Source of the DNA: an uncultured Ruthenibacterium sp.
Lineage (GTDB): Bacteria; Bacillota; Clostridia; Oscillospirales; Ruminococcaceae
DNA length: 41,361 bases
Direction of reading: 5' to 3'
NCBI GenBank assembly: GCA_944386565.1
Contig: CALXBO010000017.1
Coordinates: 1-41,361, forward strand
The first letter of the stretch is position 1. The number at the start of each line of letters is the position of its first letter. Position numbers and translations under genes: made by a program. Shown here one piece after another: positions 7,882 to 16,440 of the stretch. Under the pieces are notes generated by a model. The model was not told where the DNA came from, searched no databases, and saw only the letters and a program-made list of their open reading frames with translations.

Positions 7882-8192
7882 CACCGGTTCCACCTTTCTC
7901 TTGCAAGCTGTGCCGCCGCAAGATCCGCCTCGTACAGCCGCCGTGCCGCCGTGCGCAGCGTTTCCGCGCACCGCTCCAGCTCGGCCGCCGTCCGGGTGAT
8001 CCGCCCCTGGAGCACCGCGCATTTCGCCTGATACGCCTGCGCCTGTTCGCCGGTCCATCCGGCGCGCAGTTCGTCCAGCACCCCCTGCAGTTCCGTGCCG
8101 GACAGCGCCCGCAGTTCCCCTGCGCGCGCCTCAAGCGCGGCGGCGCGGGCGAGCGCCTTTTCATACTGGATGCGGATCTGCCGCTCGTCCAT
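7881..8192 (-). CDS. WXG100-type small helical protein
   Basis: A 103-residue, almost wholly helical protein with the hairpin turn WTG at about residues 46-48 (GWTGEQAQAY). It has the size and fold pattern of EsxA-like proteins. No YxxxD/E tail signal is present; the end is Arg-rich (ARERWNR), so it may act as the partner of another Esx protein, or in the cytosol. The start has AAAGGAGG upstream, and its stop overlaps the next FHA gene by one base. Confidence 0.72.
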   Translation of the reverse strand: MDERQIRIQYEKALARAAALEARAGELRALSGTELQGVLDELRAGWTGEQAQAYQAKCAVLQGRITRTAAELERCAETLRTAARRLYEADLAAAQLARERWNR

Positions 8193-8221
8193 CGGGCTTC
8201 CTCCTTTGCGTCAGAATCGGA

Positions 8222-8545
8222 TCATACGATGATATCATCGGGCAGCGCCTCCGCCTGCGCGGCGTTCCAGCGCTCGGCGAAGCTGTAATTCCCGGCGATG
8301 CGGTTGAGGTCGCCGACATGCTCGCCCAGGCGCGCGACGGCTTCGTCGAACCGGCTGCGGCACGCTTCGCATGCCGCGCGGTGCGCGCGAGCCGCTTCGC
8401 CCTGCCAGAACGCCTCTGTCCCGGCCGCAATGCGCTGCGCCTCGTCCAGCGCGGCGCGCATCTGCTGCATCTTTGCCGCCAGACGTCCCGACGCCTCATC
8501 CAGCGCTTCGGGCGTCACGCGGAACGATACGCCTTCGTTTGTCAT
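8222..8545 (-). CDS. WXG100-type small secreted protein
   Basis: A 107-residue helical hairpin protein with WQG at the turn (FWQGEAARAH) and, after the second helix, YSFAE, which fits the YxxxD/E export signal. It ends in DDIIV, similar to the SDVII end of the protein at 9264-9578. The ATG at 8545 follows AAAGGA; longer in-frame readings are not WXG-like. Part of a run of six same-strand small genes. Confidence 0.8.
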   Translation of the reverse strand: MTNEGVSFRVTPEALDEASGRLAAKMQQMRAALDEAQRIAAGTEAFWQGEAARAHRAACEACRSRFDEAVARLGEHVGDLNRIAGNYSFAERWNAAQAEALPDDIIV

Positions 8546-8562
8546 ATGCGCTCCGTCCTTTC

Positions 8563-8862
8563 TCAGATCTGAACGCCGGCCACGAGAGAGCCGACGGCCT
8601 CGGCGCAGCGGTCGTATTCGCGGGCCGCCTCCCGCATCCCCTCCGCGCACTGCGCGTATTCTGCGCACAGCTCCGTCAGCGCGGCGCGGTCGGCCGCGAA
8701 CTGCGCGTCAAACGCGTCGTGCGCCGGACCGCTCCACATGGCCGCGATCTCTGCCGCGAGGTCGTACAGACCTGCGACGTCCTGCCTGAGAGTCTGCTGA
8801 CAGGTTCCGAGCGCCGACGCGCCCGCTGTCAGACGTTCCGTGTCGATGACGATGCGTTCCAA
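8563..8862 (-). CDS. WXG100-type small protein with TTG start
   Basis: A 99-residue helical protein with the turn motif WSG (MWSGPAHDAF). The TTG at 8862 was chosen because AGGAGGG lies seven bases upstream and the protein then has the exact WXG100 length; all upstream in-frame sequence is non-family and overlaps the preceding gene. It is unusually rich in cysteine for the family (Cys21, 66, 72, 86). A YxxxD/E signal is not clear (YDRCAE is one residue too long). Confidence 0.75.
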   Translation of the reverse strand: MERIVIDTERLTAGASALGTCQQTLRQDVAGLYDLAAEIAAMWSGPAHDAFDAQFAADRAALTELCAEYAQCAEGMREAAREYDRCAEAVGSLVAGVQI

Positions 8863-8878
8863 ACGTGTTCCCTCCTGT

Positions 8879-9226
8879 TCATCGGATGGCGATGCCATCC
8901 ATCGTGCCCCCGAGTTCCAGGCTGTGCCGGGCCGGGGCGTCGGCCTGCTGCCACACCGCGGCCGGGGCGCCCGCGCAGTCCGCCGCGCGGCGCTCCGCCT
9001 CCGCATAGTATGCCTGCACCTGTTCCAGCAGGCGCGCCAGACGCAAAACGTCCCGCGCCTGCTCCTCCAGACTGCGCAGCGGCCGCCCGAGCGCCTCGGC
9101 AAACGCGCTCTCCGGGCAGTCGCCGCACTCGCGCCGCAGCTCCTCCGCACAGTCCGTCAGGGAGCCGCTGACATGCCGCAGCCCCTGCGCGCAGGAATGC
9201 AGTCTGTTCAGTTGCACTTCCATCAT
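8879..9226 (-). CDS. WXG100-related helical protein without the WxG turn
   Basis: A 115-residue helical protein that sits between genuine WXG100 genes and has their size, but the WxG turn is missing. A Cys-rich segment (Cys27, Cys34, Cys37) stands near the expected turn. YAEAE, a YxxxE export signal, is in the second helix, followed by a short variable tail. Two ATG codons in tandem (9226, 9223) can serve as start. It could be the heterodimer partner of a neighbouring WXG protein. Confidence 0.65.
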   Translation of the reverse strand: MMEVQLNRLHSCAQGLRHVSGSLTDCAEELRRECGDCPESAFAEALGRPLRSLEEQARDVLRLARLLEQVQAYYAEAERRAADCAGAPAAVWQQADAPARHSLELGGTMDGIAIR

Positions 9227-9263
9227 GCAGGCCCTCTCCCCCTTGCGCCGGCCGCGCGGTATG

Positions 9264-9578
9264 TCAGATGATCACGTCGCTGCTCAGGCTCTCGAACTCC
9301 GTGACGTTGCTCTGTTCGGCGGACGCATAGATCTGCGCCATCTCCTGAAGATCGGACACATGCTCCTGGACCATGCGGATCATGCGCTGGATGTCGTCCT
9401 GCAGCCCGTTGAACTTCGCCAGATACGTGCTGGCGGCCTCGCCTTCCCAGGTGCTGTTCAGGCTCGACACGCGCTCTGTCATCTCCGTCGTGAGACTCGA
9501 GACGACCGATGCCTTGGCGCTGAATTCCGACGCCGTGGAGATCAGTTCCTGCGGGGTGACCTTCAAAATTCCTTCCAT
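9264..9578 (-). CDS. WXG100 family protein (EsxA-like)
   Basis: A 104-residue canonical WXG100 protein: two long helices joined by WEG (TWEGEAASTY) and the export signal YASAE near the C-terminus. It carries no signal peptide, as expected for type VII substrates. AAGGAG precedes the ATG at 9578. With the next gene upstream it is the best EsxA/EsxB candidate of the locus. Confidence 0.9.
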   Translation of the reverse strand: MEGILKVTPQELISTASEFSAKASVVSSLTTEMTERVSSLNSTWEGEAASTYLAKFNGLQDDIQRMIRMVQEHVSDLQEMAQIYASAEQSNVTEFESLSSDVII

Positions 9579-9602
9579 GATGCTTCTCCTTCCCTGTCCG
9601 GT

Positions 9603-9905
9603 TCAGCGGTAGCTGCGTGTGTTGGCGATGTCGACGTTCTGGCTCTCGGCCGTCTCGTAGCGTGCGGCCGCGGCCTGGAGCCGCGCGGCGTACACTTCGA
9701 TGGCGTTGAAGAAATTGTCCATCTGCGTTTTGTCGCTGGTGAATGCCCTGTGGAATGCCTCGCGCGCCTCGCCCTCCCACATGCGGTTCAGCGACGCCTC
9801 CAGCGCCTCCATCTCTCCGACCGCGCTTTTAAAGCGGGCGTTCAGCGACGTCAGTTCCTGCGCGCTGTTCTTCATCTGAAGCGCGGTTGTACGGATCATT
9901 GCCAT
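9603..9905 (-). CDS. WXG100 family protein (EsxA-like)
   Basis: A 100-residue WXG100 protein with WEG at the turn (RMWEGEAREAF) and YETAE as the YxxxE signal. AGGAGG lies eight bases before the ATG at 9905. It is the first gene after a 139-bp gap, so it may head a separate small-protein transcript. It probably pairs with the protein at 9264-9578. Confidence 0.9.
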   Translation of the reverse strand: MAMIRTTALQMKNSAQELTSLNARFKSAVGEMEALEASLNRMWEGEAREAFHRAFTSDKTQMDNFFNAIEVYAARLQAAAARYETAESQNVDIANTRSYR

Positions 9906-9962
9906 AGTGAATCCTCCTCTTTCGCATCCCGCGTGAGCGGGTGACTTTCTTTCGATGGCTTT

Positions 9963-9993
9963 ATCATATCGAAAATGCGGCGCCGGCCGGCAA
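9963..9993 (-). promoter_or_regulatory. Possible promoter ahead of the WXG100 cluster
   Basis: The only sizeable gap in this part of the cargo (9906-10044) holds, on the minus strand, a -10-like TATGAT (plus 9963-9968) and a weak TTGCCG (9988-9993) 19 bases upstream. A small CCCGC/GCGGG hairpin lies closer to the gene. The spacing is poor, so this is tentative; a separate promoter would allow WXG proteins to be made in excess of the machine. Confidence 0.35.
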
Positions 9994-10044
9994 AAACCTG
10001 ACAGACGACACGTTTTTCGGCCCGAACGACAGTTCCGGGGCACT

Positions 10045-10293
10045 TCAGAGCAGCATCAGACAGCTGCCGGTGCGCACGCCGCACTCCAGCAGCGTGAGGT
10101 CCGCGGCGAAGATGCGGTGGTCCTCCGCACGGCACAGGATGAGATCGCGCGCGTCGCCCGCGAGCTCGCACTGCTCGCTCCGGCAGATGATCTGTGCCAT
10201 CTCTTCGAGAACGACGGCCACGCGGCTCGTCTCATCGAGCCGGAAATCATATGTTTTGCCCAGTGCGGGCACGGACACATCCACATAGATCAT
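10045..10293 (-). CDS. YukD/EsaB-like ubiquitin-fold protein
   Basis: An 82-residue protein beginning MIYVDVSVPALGKTYDFRL and continuing with a helix and a C-terminal strand; this is the compact ubiquitin-like pattern of YukD/EsaB, a cytosolic type VII secretion component in Firmicutes. There is no C-terminal diglycine, as in YukD. The ATG overlaps the stop of the upstream gene by four bases, so it is in the same operon as EssC. EsaB is needed for secretion in several Firmicutes, but its mechanism is unclear. Confidence 0.85.
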   Translation of the reverse strand: MIYVDVSVPALGKTYDFRLDETSRVAVVLEEMAQIICRSEQCELAGDARDLILCRAEDHRIFAADLTLLECGVRTGSCLMLL

Positions 10294-10877
10294 ACGGCTT
10301 CCTCCAGCCACTCTTTCACAAGCGTCCGGGCGGCGGCGTTCCAGTCCGCACGCCGCTGTTCTCCGGACACGAGCACGGGGCCCTCGGGCCCGGCCTGTAT
10401 CTCCAGCGCCCTGTCCGCGCCGGAGTCGCCGAGCCATTCGGCGCGCAGCAGCGCCTCGCCCGCAAGCGCCGGACACGCCGGCAGGCCGCCCAGCGCCTCG
10501 AGGGCCGCATCCCATGCGGACGCCGCGTCGCCCCACCGGAGCAGCATCGTTTCCGGGCTGCGGTACAGCGGCGCGCACACGAGCACACCGCCGCAGCCGG
10601 CGTGGCAGCTCGCCCGTCTGCCGCCGGCCGCCCAGAGGCTGACACAGCCGGGCGCGGAGCCCCAGCAGTTCATCCATGTGCGCCACGGCTCGGCCAGGCG
10701 CAGAGCGTCCGCTTCGGGGACGAGCACACCGCGGTGCGCGAGCGCCGCGAGTGCAGCGGCCGTCTGCACGCGGTCGGGCGAGTCCGCGGGCAGAAAGCCG
10801 AACGCCGTGCGGTATCCCAGCGCGTACAGCAGGATCTGCGCCTCCCGCGCGCTCAGGCGCTGTGCATCAGGCGTCAT
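10290..10877 (-). CDS. Unknown type VII locus protein, faintly EspG-like
   Basis: A 195-residue cytosolic protein with no certain family match. The N-terminal half (LSAREAQILLYALGY, then a helix with ALAALAHRG and a leucine-rich strand) has the overall order of mycobacterial EspG chaperones, but no diagnostic motif confirms this. It is rich in Trp and Ala and holds several Cys. Four-base overlaps with both neighbours (10290-10293 and 10874-10877) place it firmly in the EssC-YukD operon. A substrate chaperone is one possibility; call it hypothetical. Confidence 0.6.
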   Translation of the reverse strand: MTPDAQRLSAREAQILLYALGYRTAFGFLPADSPDRVQTAAALAALAHRGVLVPEADALRLAEPWRTWMNCWGSAPGCVSLWAAGGRRASCHAGCGGVLVCAPLYRSPETMLLRWGDAASAWDAALEALGGLPACPALAGEALLRAEWLGDSGADRALEIQAGPEGPVLVSGEQRRADWNAAARTLVKEWLEEAV

Positions 10878-11545
10878 ACAAGGGCCTCCTTTACAACAGT
10901 TCGGTATGTGCGTGAGACCGGGAGCGGTTCGCCGTTGTCGAGGTGGAGCACGCCCCGGGAGAGCTGAAACCGCGCGATCCGGTCGCGCCGGACAATAAAT
11001 CCTCTGTGGCAGCGGATGAACTCCGGCGGAAGGCGCTCTTCCAGGCTGTCCATCGTGTCGTAGAACCAGTATTCGCCCCGCTCGGTGACGAGGCTGATCT
11101 TTTTTTCCCGGGCCTCGAAATAGAGGATGTTGCGGTAGGGAACGAGCTGCGCGCCCTCGCGCGTCTCCACGCGGAAACTGCCCTGCCCGTCCGCGCTCGG
11201 GCGCAGCGCCTGCAGCGCGAGGCCGTACGCCTGTTCGTCGGTGTACGGGCGCAGCAGCAGGCCCGCGGCAAGGATGCTCGGCCGCAGATATTCCATCGGG
11301 GACAGCTGCGGCGGCGCGATCAGGATCAGAAACGCGTCCGGATTGGCCGCGCGGGCTGTCTCGGCCGTGTGCGCGCCCCCGCTCACGTCCACGCAGCACA
11401 CGTCCCATCCGGAGCTCTGCTCCGGTGCCGGACACACAGCACACTCGAGCGGCTCGTCGGTACAGCGGGCCGCCGCGCGGCGGAACAGCTCTTCCAGCCG
11501 CCCGCCTTCGTGCGCGTCGGGACAGACGATCAGTACACCGGGCAT
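10874..11545 (-). CDS. LytTR DNA-binding protein with degenerate receiver
   Basis: A 223-residue protein. The C-terminal half is a clear LytTR domain (YRNILYFEAREKKISLV; RCHRGFIV; PVSRTY). The N-terminal half keeps the length and VCCVDV strand of a receiver, but the acidic pair is replaced by CPDAHE and the conserved lysine by arginine (LLLRPYT), so it may not be controlled by phosphorylation. It starts four bases after the EssC stop and overlaps the next gene. It may control transcription of the locus itself; its target is not known. Confidence 0.75.
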   Translation of the reverse strand: MPGVLIVCPDAHEGGRLEELFRRAAARCTDEPLECAVCPAPEQSSGWDVCCVDVSGGAHTAETARAANPDAFLILIAPPQLSPMEYLRPSILAAGLLLRPYTDEQAYGLALQALRPSADGQGSFRVETREGAQLVPYRNILYFEAREKKISLVTERGEYWFYDTMDSLEERLPPEFIRCHRGFIVRRDRIARFQLSRGVLHLDNGEPLPVSRTYRTVVKEALV

Positions 11546-11549
11546 CGCG

Positions 11550-14500
11550 TCACCTCTCCGCCAGCGGAATCACGATGGTGCGCGCGCACGTCTCGTCCTC
11601 CGCGTCGGGCGCAAGGCCCACGCCGCGCCCCAGCACTTTCGACTGTTCCTGAAACGGGATGTTGCGGAACTGGAACAGCCGCTGTCCCGCGGGATTGCCG
11701 CCCAGCAGGACGCCCCGCCGCTGTGACGTGAAGGACGCAAATGCCGGATAACCCGCCATCGGCACAAAGTCATCCGGCTCGGCCGTGGCAAACAGATAGA
11801 TGTTGTGAAGCGCGCCGCGCGAGAAGATGGTCTCCGTGAAACCGCTCATCGCGCCGACGCCCGGCTCGGGCGAATACACGCCGGACAGATAGCTCCGCAG
11901 GCCGTCGATGAACAGGAACACCGGCTGTTCGGACTGCATGTCCTCGAAGATCTCCCTGTCCGTACTGCCGTGCGCGAGCAGTTCCTGCTTGCGCCGGTTG
12001 CGCTGCGCAAAGACGGGGCTCATGCGCTTCCAGTACGCAAACACGTCCGCATCCGATGAGAGATACTCAGCGCCGAGGCGGCGCGCCGTCTCCTCGAGCA
12101 GCCGGGAGCCCTTTTCAAACACGGCTATGCGGCCTCCCTTTTCGGCCGCAGCCTGCACAAGCACTTTGAGCGCATTCGTCTTTCCGGTGCGCGCGCGGCC
12201 GAGGATCGTATAGCAGAAGCAGTCGCTCAGATCCACCGCGTACAGCGACGCATCCTGCGCATCGTACGCGAAGGGCAGACGTGCGGGGTCGGCCGCCGCG
12301 GCGGCAAACGCGTCGTGGCGGTGCAGATCCGAATAGACCGGTTCATCCGGGATGCACGGAACGCGGCGCGCTCGCGCGCCCGTCCAGTCCGCGCTCGCCT
12401 GCGCGCACTCCTGTGCGATGGCCCGGCCGCGGGCGTAATCGTCCTGCGCGTCGAGGGCCAGCGCCGCCTGGAACTCCAGCACGCCGTTTTCCGTCTGCAC
12501 CAGTCCGCGGCCCGGCACGCCGGACTCCGGAAGCACGGGCAAACGCGTGGTGTGGAGCGCCTCGGCAAAGCGGAAGCGGTCGGCGAGATCCAGACAGACC
12601 ACGCCGCGCAGATTGTCGGCGATGCGCGCGGGAAGCTCGCTCACGCCGATGCCCGCCGCGGACACGGCAAGATACATGCCGTAGCTGACGCCCTCGCGCG
12701 CGAGACGGAGAACGACCGGTTCAAAGCGTCCGCCCGTCTTTTCGGCAAAGGCGGCATAATTGTCGAGCACAACGAGGACCGCCGGGACCTGCGGCCCGTA
12801 GGCGCGCACGTACTGCGCGTACGTGCCGCCTCCCAGGAGCGCGCGGCGCTCGTCCATCAGCGCGGTGAGGAAACTCATCAGGCGGCCCGTCTGCGGGCCG
12901 TCGTTCTCGTTCACAAACGCCCCCACGTGCGCATCGTCCGCAAACGGAGCGAGCATCCTGCTGCTGAAATCCAGCAGATACGCGTGGAGCCTGTCGGGCG
13001 GGTAGCGGCGGAACAGCGAGTACACGAGCGTCTGCAAAAACGTGCTCTTTCCGCTGACGACGCCGCCCAGCACGGCGAGATGGCCCGTCGCGCTGAAATC
13101 GACACACCATGTCGTCTGCGTCTGGTTTTCGGGGTCGTCCAGCAGCGCCGCGGGAGCCCGCAGGCCGCCGGGCGCGTCCGGCGTGTCCGGCGCGGCGAGA
13201 TCTGCCAGGAAGATGCGCCCGGGCAGCGGCGGGAGCCACAGCTTGACGCACGGCGCATACTCCTCTTCCCGCGCGGTGCGGGCAAGGTATTCCACCAGCG
13301 CGGCGAGCTGCGTCTGCGTGCGCGCCGCGGGCAGAGCGCCGCCCGCGGCGGCAGCGGCGCGCGCGGCTTCGGCAGGGTCGGTGCAGCCGGCCGGCCACAG
13401 CGACACGAACCGCATCAGGGCGCTGCGCTCGGACGCGGTCCTCAGGGGTTCTCCGGGGGCGGCGCCGTCCGCCATGTCGCGGCACAGCTGCGCGAGCCGC
13501 TGCTGCCCCGGGCCGTCCGGCAGTTCCGGGCACAGCGCGAGCGCGCGGCGCGCCAGCTCGGTGAGCCAAGCCGTCCGCCCGGCTTCGCGCCTGGACGCGG
13601 CCGCGCGGCTTCCCACGACGGCCTCCCGTCCCGTCCGCGTCACCAGAACGGCCGCCCGCGCCCGGCAGCCCTCGGGGTCATACGGCGCGCCGCTCCAGGC
13701 CGACTGGAACTCCTCGAACACCTCGTCGTTTCCCACCTGCAGGAACCCTCGCCCGGCCTGCGTGATGAACGCAGCGTCGGGACGGTGCAGCATGTCGTTG
13801 GAATCCTGGCGGTCCTGCACGCGCAGACACAGGCGGAACTTGGCGTTCGACCAGATGTTGTCGTCCACCGTGCCGCTCGGCTTCTGCGTGGCGAGAATGA
13901 GATGCACACCGAGGCTGCGGCCCACCTGCGCGACGCTGATGAGCTCGCGCATGAATTCCGGCTGTTCCCGCTTGAGTTCCGCGAACTCGTCGATGATGAT
14001 GAACAGATGCGGCACCGGCACGCGCGCTGCGCCGCTTCGGTACAGCTGCGTATACGCGCCGATGCTGTTCACCTCGCACTCGTTGAACAGCCTCTGCCGG
14101 CGCCGGTTCTCGCTCTTGATGCTGGTCATCGCCCTGCGCACCTGATTGCCGGACAGATTGGTGATGCTGCCCAGCATGTGCGGCAGGCCCTCGAACAGGT
14201 TGGCCATGCCGCCGCCCTTGAAGTCGATCAGGAAAAAGCCCACGTCGTGCGGGCTGAACTGCAGCGCGAGAGACAGGATATACGTCTGGAGCGTCTCGCT
14301 CTTGCCCGAGCCCGTCGTTCCGGCGACAAGCCCGTGCGGGCCGTGATACTTTTCGTGCGCGTCGAGGCAGCACAGCGCTCCGCCCGCCTTCTTCCCGATG
14401 GGAACGCGCATGCCGGAGTCCGTGCGGCTCTTGCGCCAGCGGTCGGCCGCGCCCAGCTGCTCCACGGCGCGCACCCCGTACATGCCGAGGAAATCCAGAC

Positions 14501-16415
14501 GCGAGGGAATATCCCCCTCGGCTGCCTTTTCCTGCACGCGCACGACGGCAAGGTTCCGGCACAGCCCCTCCAGCTCCGCTGCTCCGACGCGGTCGAACGC
14601 GACGGGGGTCCTGCGCCCTTCCGCCGTGCCGCACACACCGCAGAACGCGGGCGAGGCAACCACGACGTCTTCGCATTCGTTGGGCAGATCCTCCTCGCGT
14701 GCGGCCATCAGAACCGTGGTGAGGCCGAGAGCGGGGTCCTTGCGGAAAATGTAATTCGACACCATCTCCCCTGCCAGAAGGGAAGGGTCCTCCACGAACA
14801 GCACGTCGTGCGTCTCCGCGCGCTGTCCGGCAGGGGCTGCGTCGCGGCGGCGCAGCGTCTCGAGCAGGTCTCCGAAGAGGTCGGCGCGGTCGGCGGCGGA
14901 CAGCGCCACGCGCCGCGTTGTGCGCGTCTCGTTCCACGTGTGCGGCAGCCACTTGAGGAAATCCCACGCCCGGCGGCCGCCCGCGTCATCCCGCGCGCCG
15001 GCGAACAGAATCCGCACGTCGGTATAGCAGTTGCCGGCGGCGAGCTGCGCGATCATCGCGTACACGACGTCCCGCGCCTGCGGCCCCGCCACCCCCAAGA
15101 GCAGCGTCTGCCGCAGATCCACGCCGACGGGCACATCACGCATCACGCTGTATTCCCGGCGCAGCACGGCAGGCTTCGCGCGCAGCTCGTCGGGGTCGAG
15201 TTCAAACCCCTCCTTCGGGATCTTCACCTCGACCGGGAACGGCCGCTCCCCCAGGCCGAGACGGCAGAACAGGAAGTCGCCGTGCGAGCGGTTGCGGCTC
15301 CACAGCTGCGGCGTGTGCGCGCCGAACCGGCAGCACTCGGCCGCGGGCGGATACGTCTGATGCAGCGCCCGGACATTGTACTCATACTTCGCGCGCAGCT
15401 CGCGGGCAACGCCCGTCAGATACGCGCCGTACGCCTCGGTGCGGTGCTGTTCGGCGAGGAATTCCTCGCGCCGGGAGTGGCGCAGATTGAGCACCGCCCA
15501 CAGCACGCCCAGCGCCGCGCTGGCCAGCGCCGTGACCATGCCCGTGTAGAGGAACACGCTGGAGCTCATGCCGGAGATCCGTCTCCCGTACACGGCGAGC
15601 AGACAGCCCAGCAGCATCGGCAGCGCCATCGTGAACGAGGGGCCGATGAGCAGCATGAGCGGCTTGCGTTGCGCAAAGCGCGGCGCGGGCACGGCCTCGA
15701 CCGTCACTTCACCCGTGTACAGCTCCGGCCGCACGCGCGGCGGGCGGTTGAACAATATCTCCGCGGGCGCGCGGTCCGGTGCGGGGCGCACGACATTCCA
15801 CGCGGTGCGGCTCACACAGCGCAGGCTCCCGTCCACGGAAAGCAGCGTCCCCGTGCGCGACATCACGCACAGAACACTGCCGAGATACACGAACGTCAGC
15901 CCGAACACGTCCACGCGGTCGCCGAAGCGCAGCATCTGCCGTCCAAGGACCTTGCGCCCGTTGCAGTACAGCCCGTTCGAGCTGGTATCGCACAGCCAGA
16001 ATGCTCCGCCGCTGCGCACGAAGCTGCCGTGGCGGCGGCTGACAAACCCCATGAAATCGTAGCGGACACCGCACCCTTCGCCGCTGCCGAACGTCAATTC
16101 TTCCACGCCCGCGAGGTCGATCTTGCGCGAGACGGGAAGCGTCTCGCGCACGTCCACGGCGATCATCTGCACCGTCTCGCCCGCCTGCGTCACCAGGCGG
16201 CAGTGCGTGCCGTTGCCGAGTTCCGCCGGGCCCTGCACGGTACAGCCTGTGCCTTCCAGCACGCGCCACCGGCCGGAGACCGCCTCGAGATGCAGCCCCG
16301 CGCCGGCGCGCAGGCCGTACTCCTGCGCATCCAGCGTGACGGTGCAGTCCATATTGTCCATTCCGGACAGCGGGATCTCCCGGTAGCCCTGCGGGTGAAA
16401 CAGCATCAGGAACAC
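11550..16415 (-). CDS. EssC-type FtsK/SpoIIIE ATPase with FHA domain
   Basis: A 1621-residue membrane ATPase, the motor of type VII secretion. Order (numbered from the GTG at 16415): an FHA-like N-terminal segment (1-95), a clear FHA domain (about 103-185, with SRRH and SNG), two membrane helices (253-276 and 285-310), a degenerate first nucleotide-binding fold, then three ATPase modules. Walker A of the first is GTTGSGKSE (about 699), with Walker B IIIDE; the second is GGVVSGKST (about 1116) with VVLDN; the third is GRARTGKT (about 1405) with LFIDG. Only the first has the full DE. The GTG start has GAGGAGGGG just upstream; a TTG at 16436 would add seven residues but lies before that site. 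Confidence 0.92.
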   Translation of the reverse strand: MFLMLFHPQGYREIPLSGMDNMDCTVTLDAQEYGLRAGAGLHLEAVSGRWRVLEGTGCTVQGPAELGNGTHCRLVTQAGETVQMIAVDVRETLPVSRKIDLAGVEELTFGSGEGCGVRYDFMGFVSRRHGSFVRSGGAFWLCDTSSNGLYCNGRKVLGRQMLRFGDRVDVFGLTFVYLGSVLCVMSRTGTLLSVDGSLRCVSRTAWNVVRPAPDRAPAEILFNRPPRVRPELYTGEVTVEAVPAPRFAQRKPLMLLIGPSFTMALPMLLGCLLAVYGRRISGMSSSVFLYTGMVTALASAALGVLWAVLNLRHSRREEFLAEQHRTEAYGAYLTGVARELRAKYEYNVRALHQTYPPAAECCRFGAHTPQLWSRNRSHGDFLFCRLGLGERPFPVEVKIPKEGFELDPDELRAKPAVLRREYSVMRDVPVGVDLRQTLLLGVAGPQARDVVYAMIAQLAAGNCYTDVRILFAGARDDAGGRRAWDFLKWLPHTWNETRTTRRVALSAADRADLFGDLLETLRRRDAAPAGQRAETHDVLFVEDPSLLAGEMVSNYIFRKDPALGLTTVLMAAREEDLPNECEDVVVASPAFCGVCGTAEGRRTPVAFDRVGAAELEGLCRNLAVVRVQEKAAEGDIPSRLDFLGMYGVRAVEQLGAADRWRKSRTDSGMRVPIGKKAGGALCCLDAHEKYHGPHGLVAGTTGSGKSETLQTYILSLALQFSPHDVGFFLIDFKGGGMANLFEGLPHMLGSITNLSGNQVRRAMTSIKSENRRRQRLFNECEVNSIGAYTQLYRSGAARVPVPHLFIIIDEFAELKREQPEFMRELISVAQVGRSLGVHLILATQKPSGTVDDNIWSNAKFRLCLRVQDRQDSNDMLHRPDAAFITQAGRGFLQVGNDEVFEEFQSAWSGAPYDPEGCRARAAVLVTRTGREAVVGSRAAASRREAGRTAWLTELARRALALCPELPDGPGQQRLAQLCRDMADGAAPGEPLRTASERSALMRFVSLWPAGCTDPAEAARAAAAAGGALPAARTQTQLAALVEYLARTAREEEYAPCVKLWLPPLPGRIFLADLAAPDTPDAPGGLRAPAALLDDPENQTQTTWCVDFSATGHLAVLGGVVSGKSTFLQTLVYSLFRRYPPDRLHAYLLDFSSRMLAPFADDAHVGAFVNENDGPQTGRLMSFLTALMDERRALLGGGTYAQYVRAYGPQVPAVLVVLDNYAAFAEKTGGRFEPVVLRLAREGVSYGMYLAVSAAGIGVSELPARIADNLRGVVCLDLADRFRFAEALHTTRLPVLPESGVPGRGLVQTENGVLEFQAALALDAQDDYARGRAIAQECAQASADWTGARARRVPCIPDEPVYSDLHRHDAFAAAAADPARLPFAYDAQDASLYAVDLSDCFCYTILGRARTGKTNALKVLVQAAAEKGGRIAVFEKGSRLLEETARRLGAEYLSSDADVFAYWKRMSPVFAQRNRRKQELLAHGSTDREIFEDMQSEQPVFLFIDGLRSYLSGVYSPEPGVGAMSGFTETIFSRGALHNIYLFATAEPDDFVPMAGYPAFASFTSQRRGVLLGGNPAGQRLFQFRNIPFQEQSKVLGRGVGLAPDAEDETCARTIVIPLAER

Positions 16416-16440
16416 GCGTGCCCCTCCTCTTTCCAAACTC

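Noticed and set aside
8222..8668. Longer versions of the WXG100 genes using upstream in-frame starts
   Set aside because: The extra N-terminal residues overlap the preceding genes in another frame, are Arg-rich and lack family resemblance; ribosome sites support the shorter starts.
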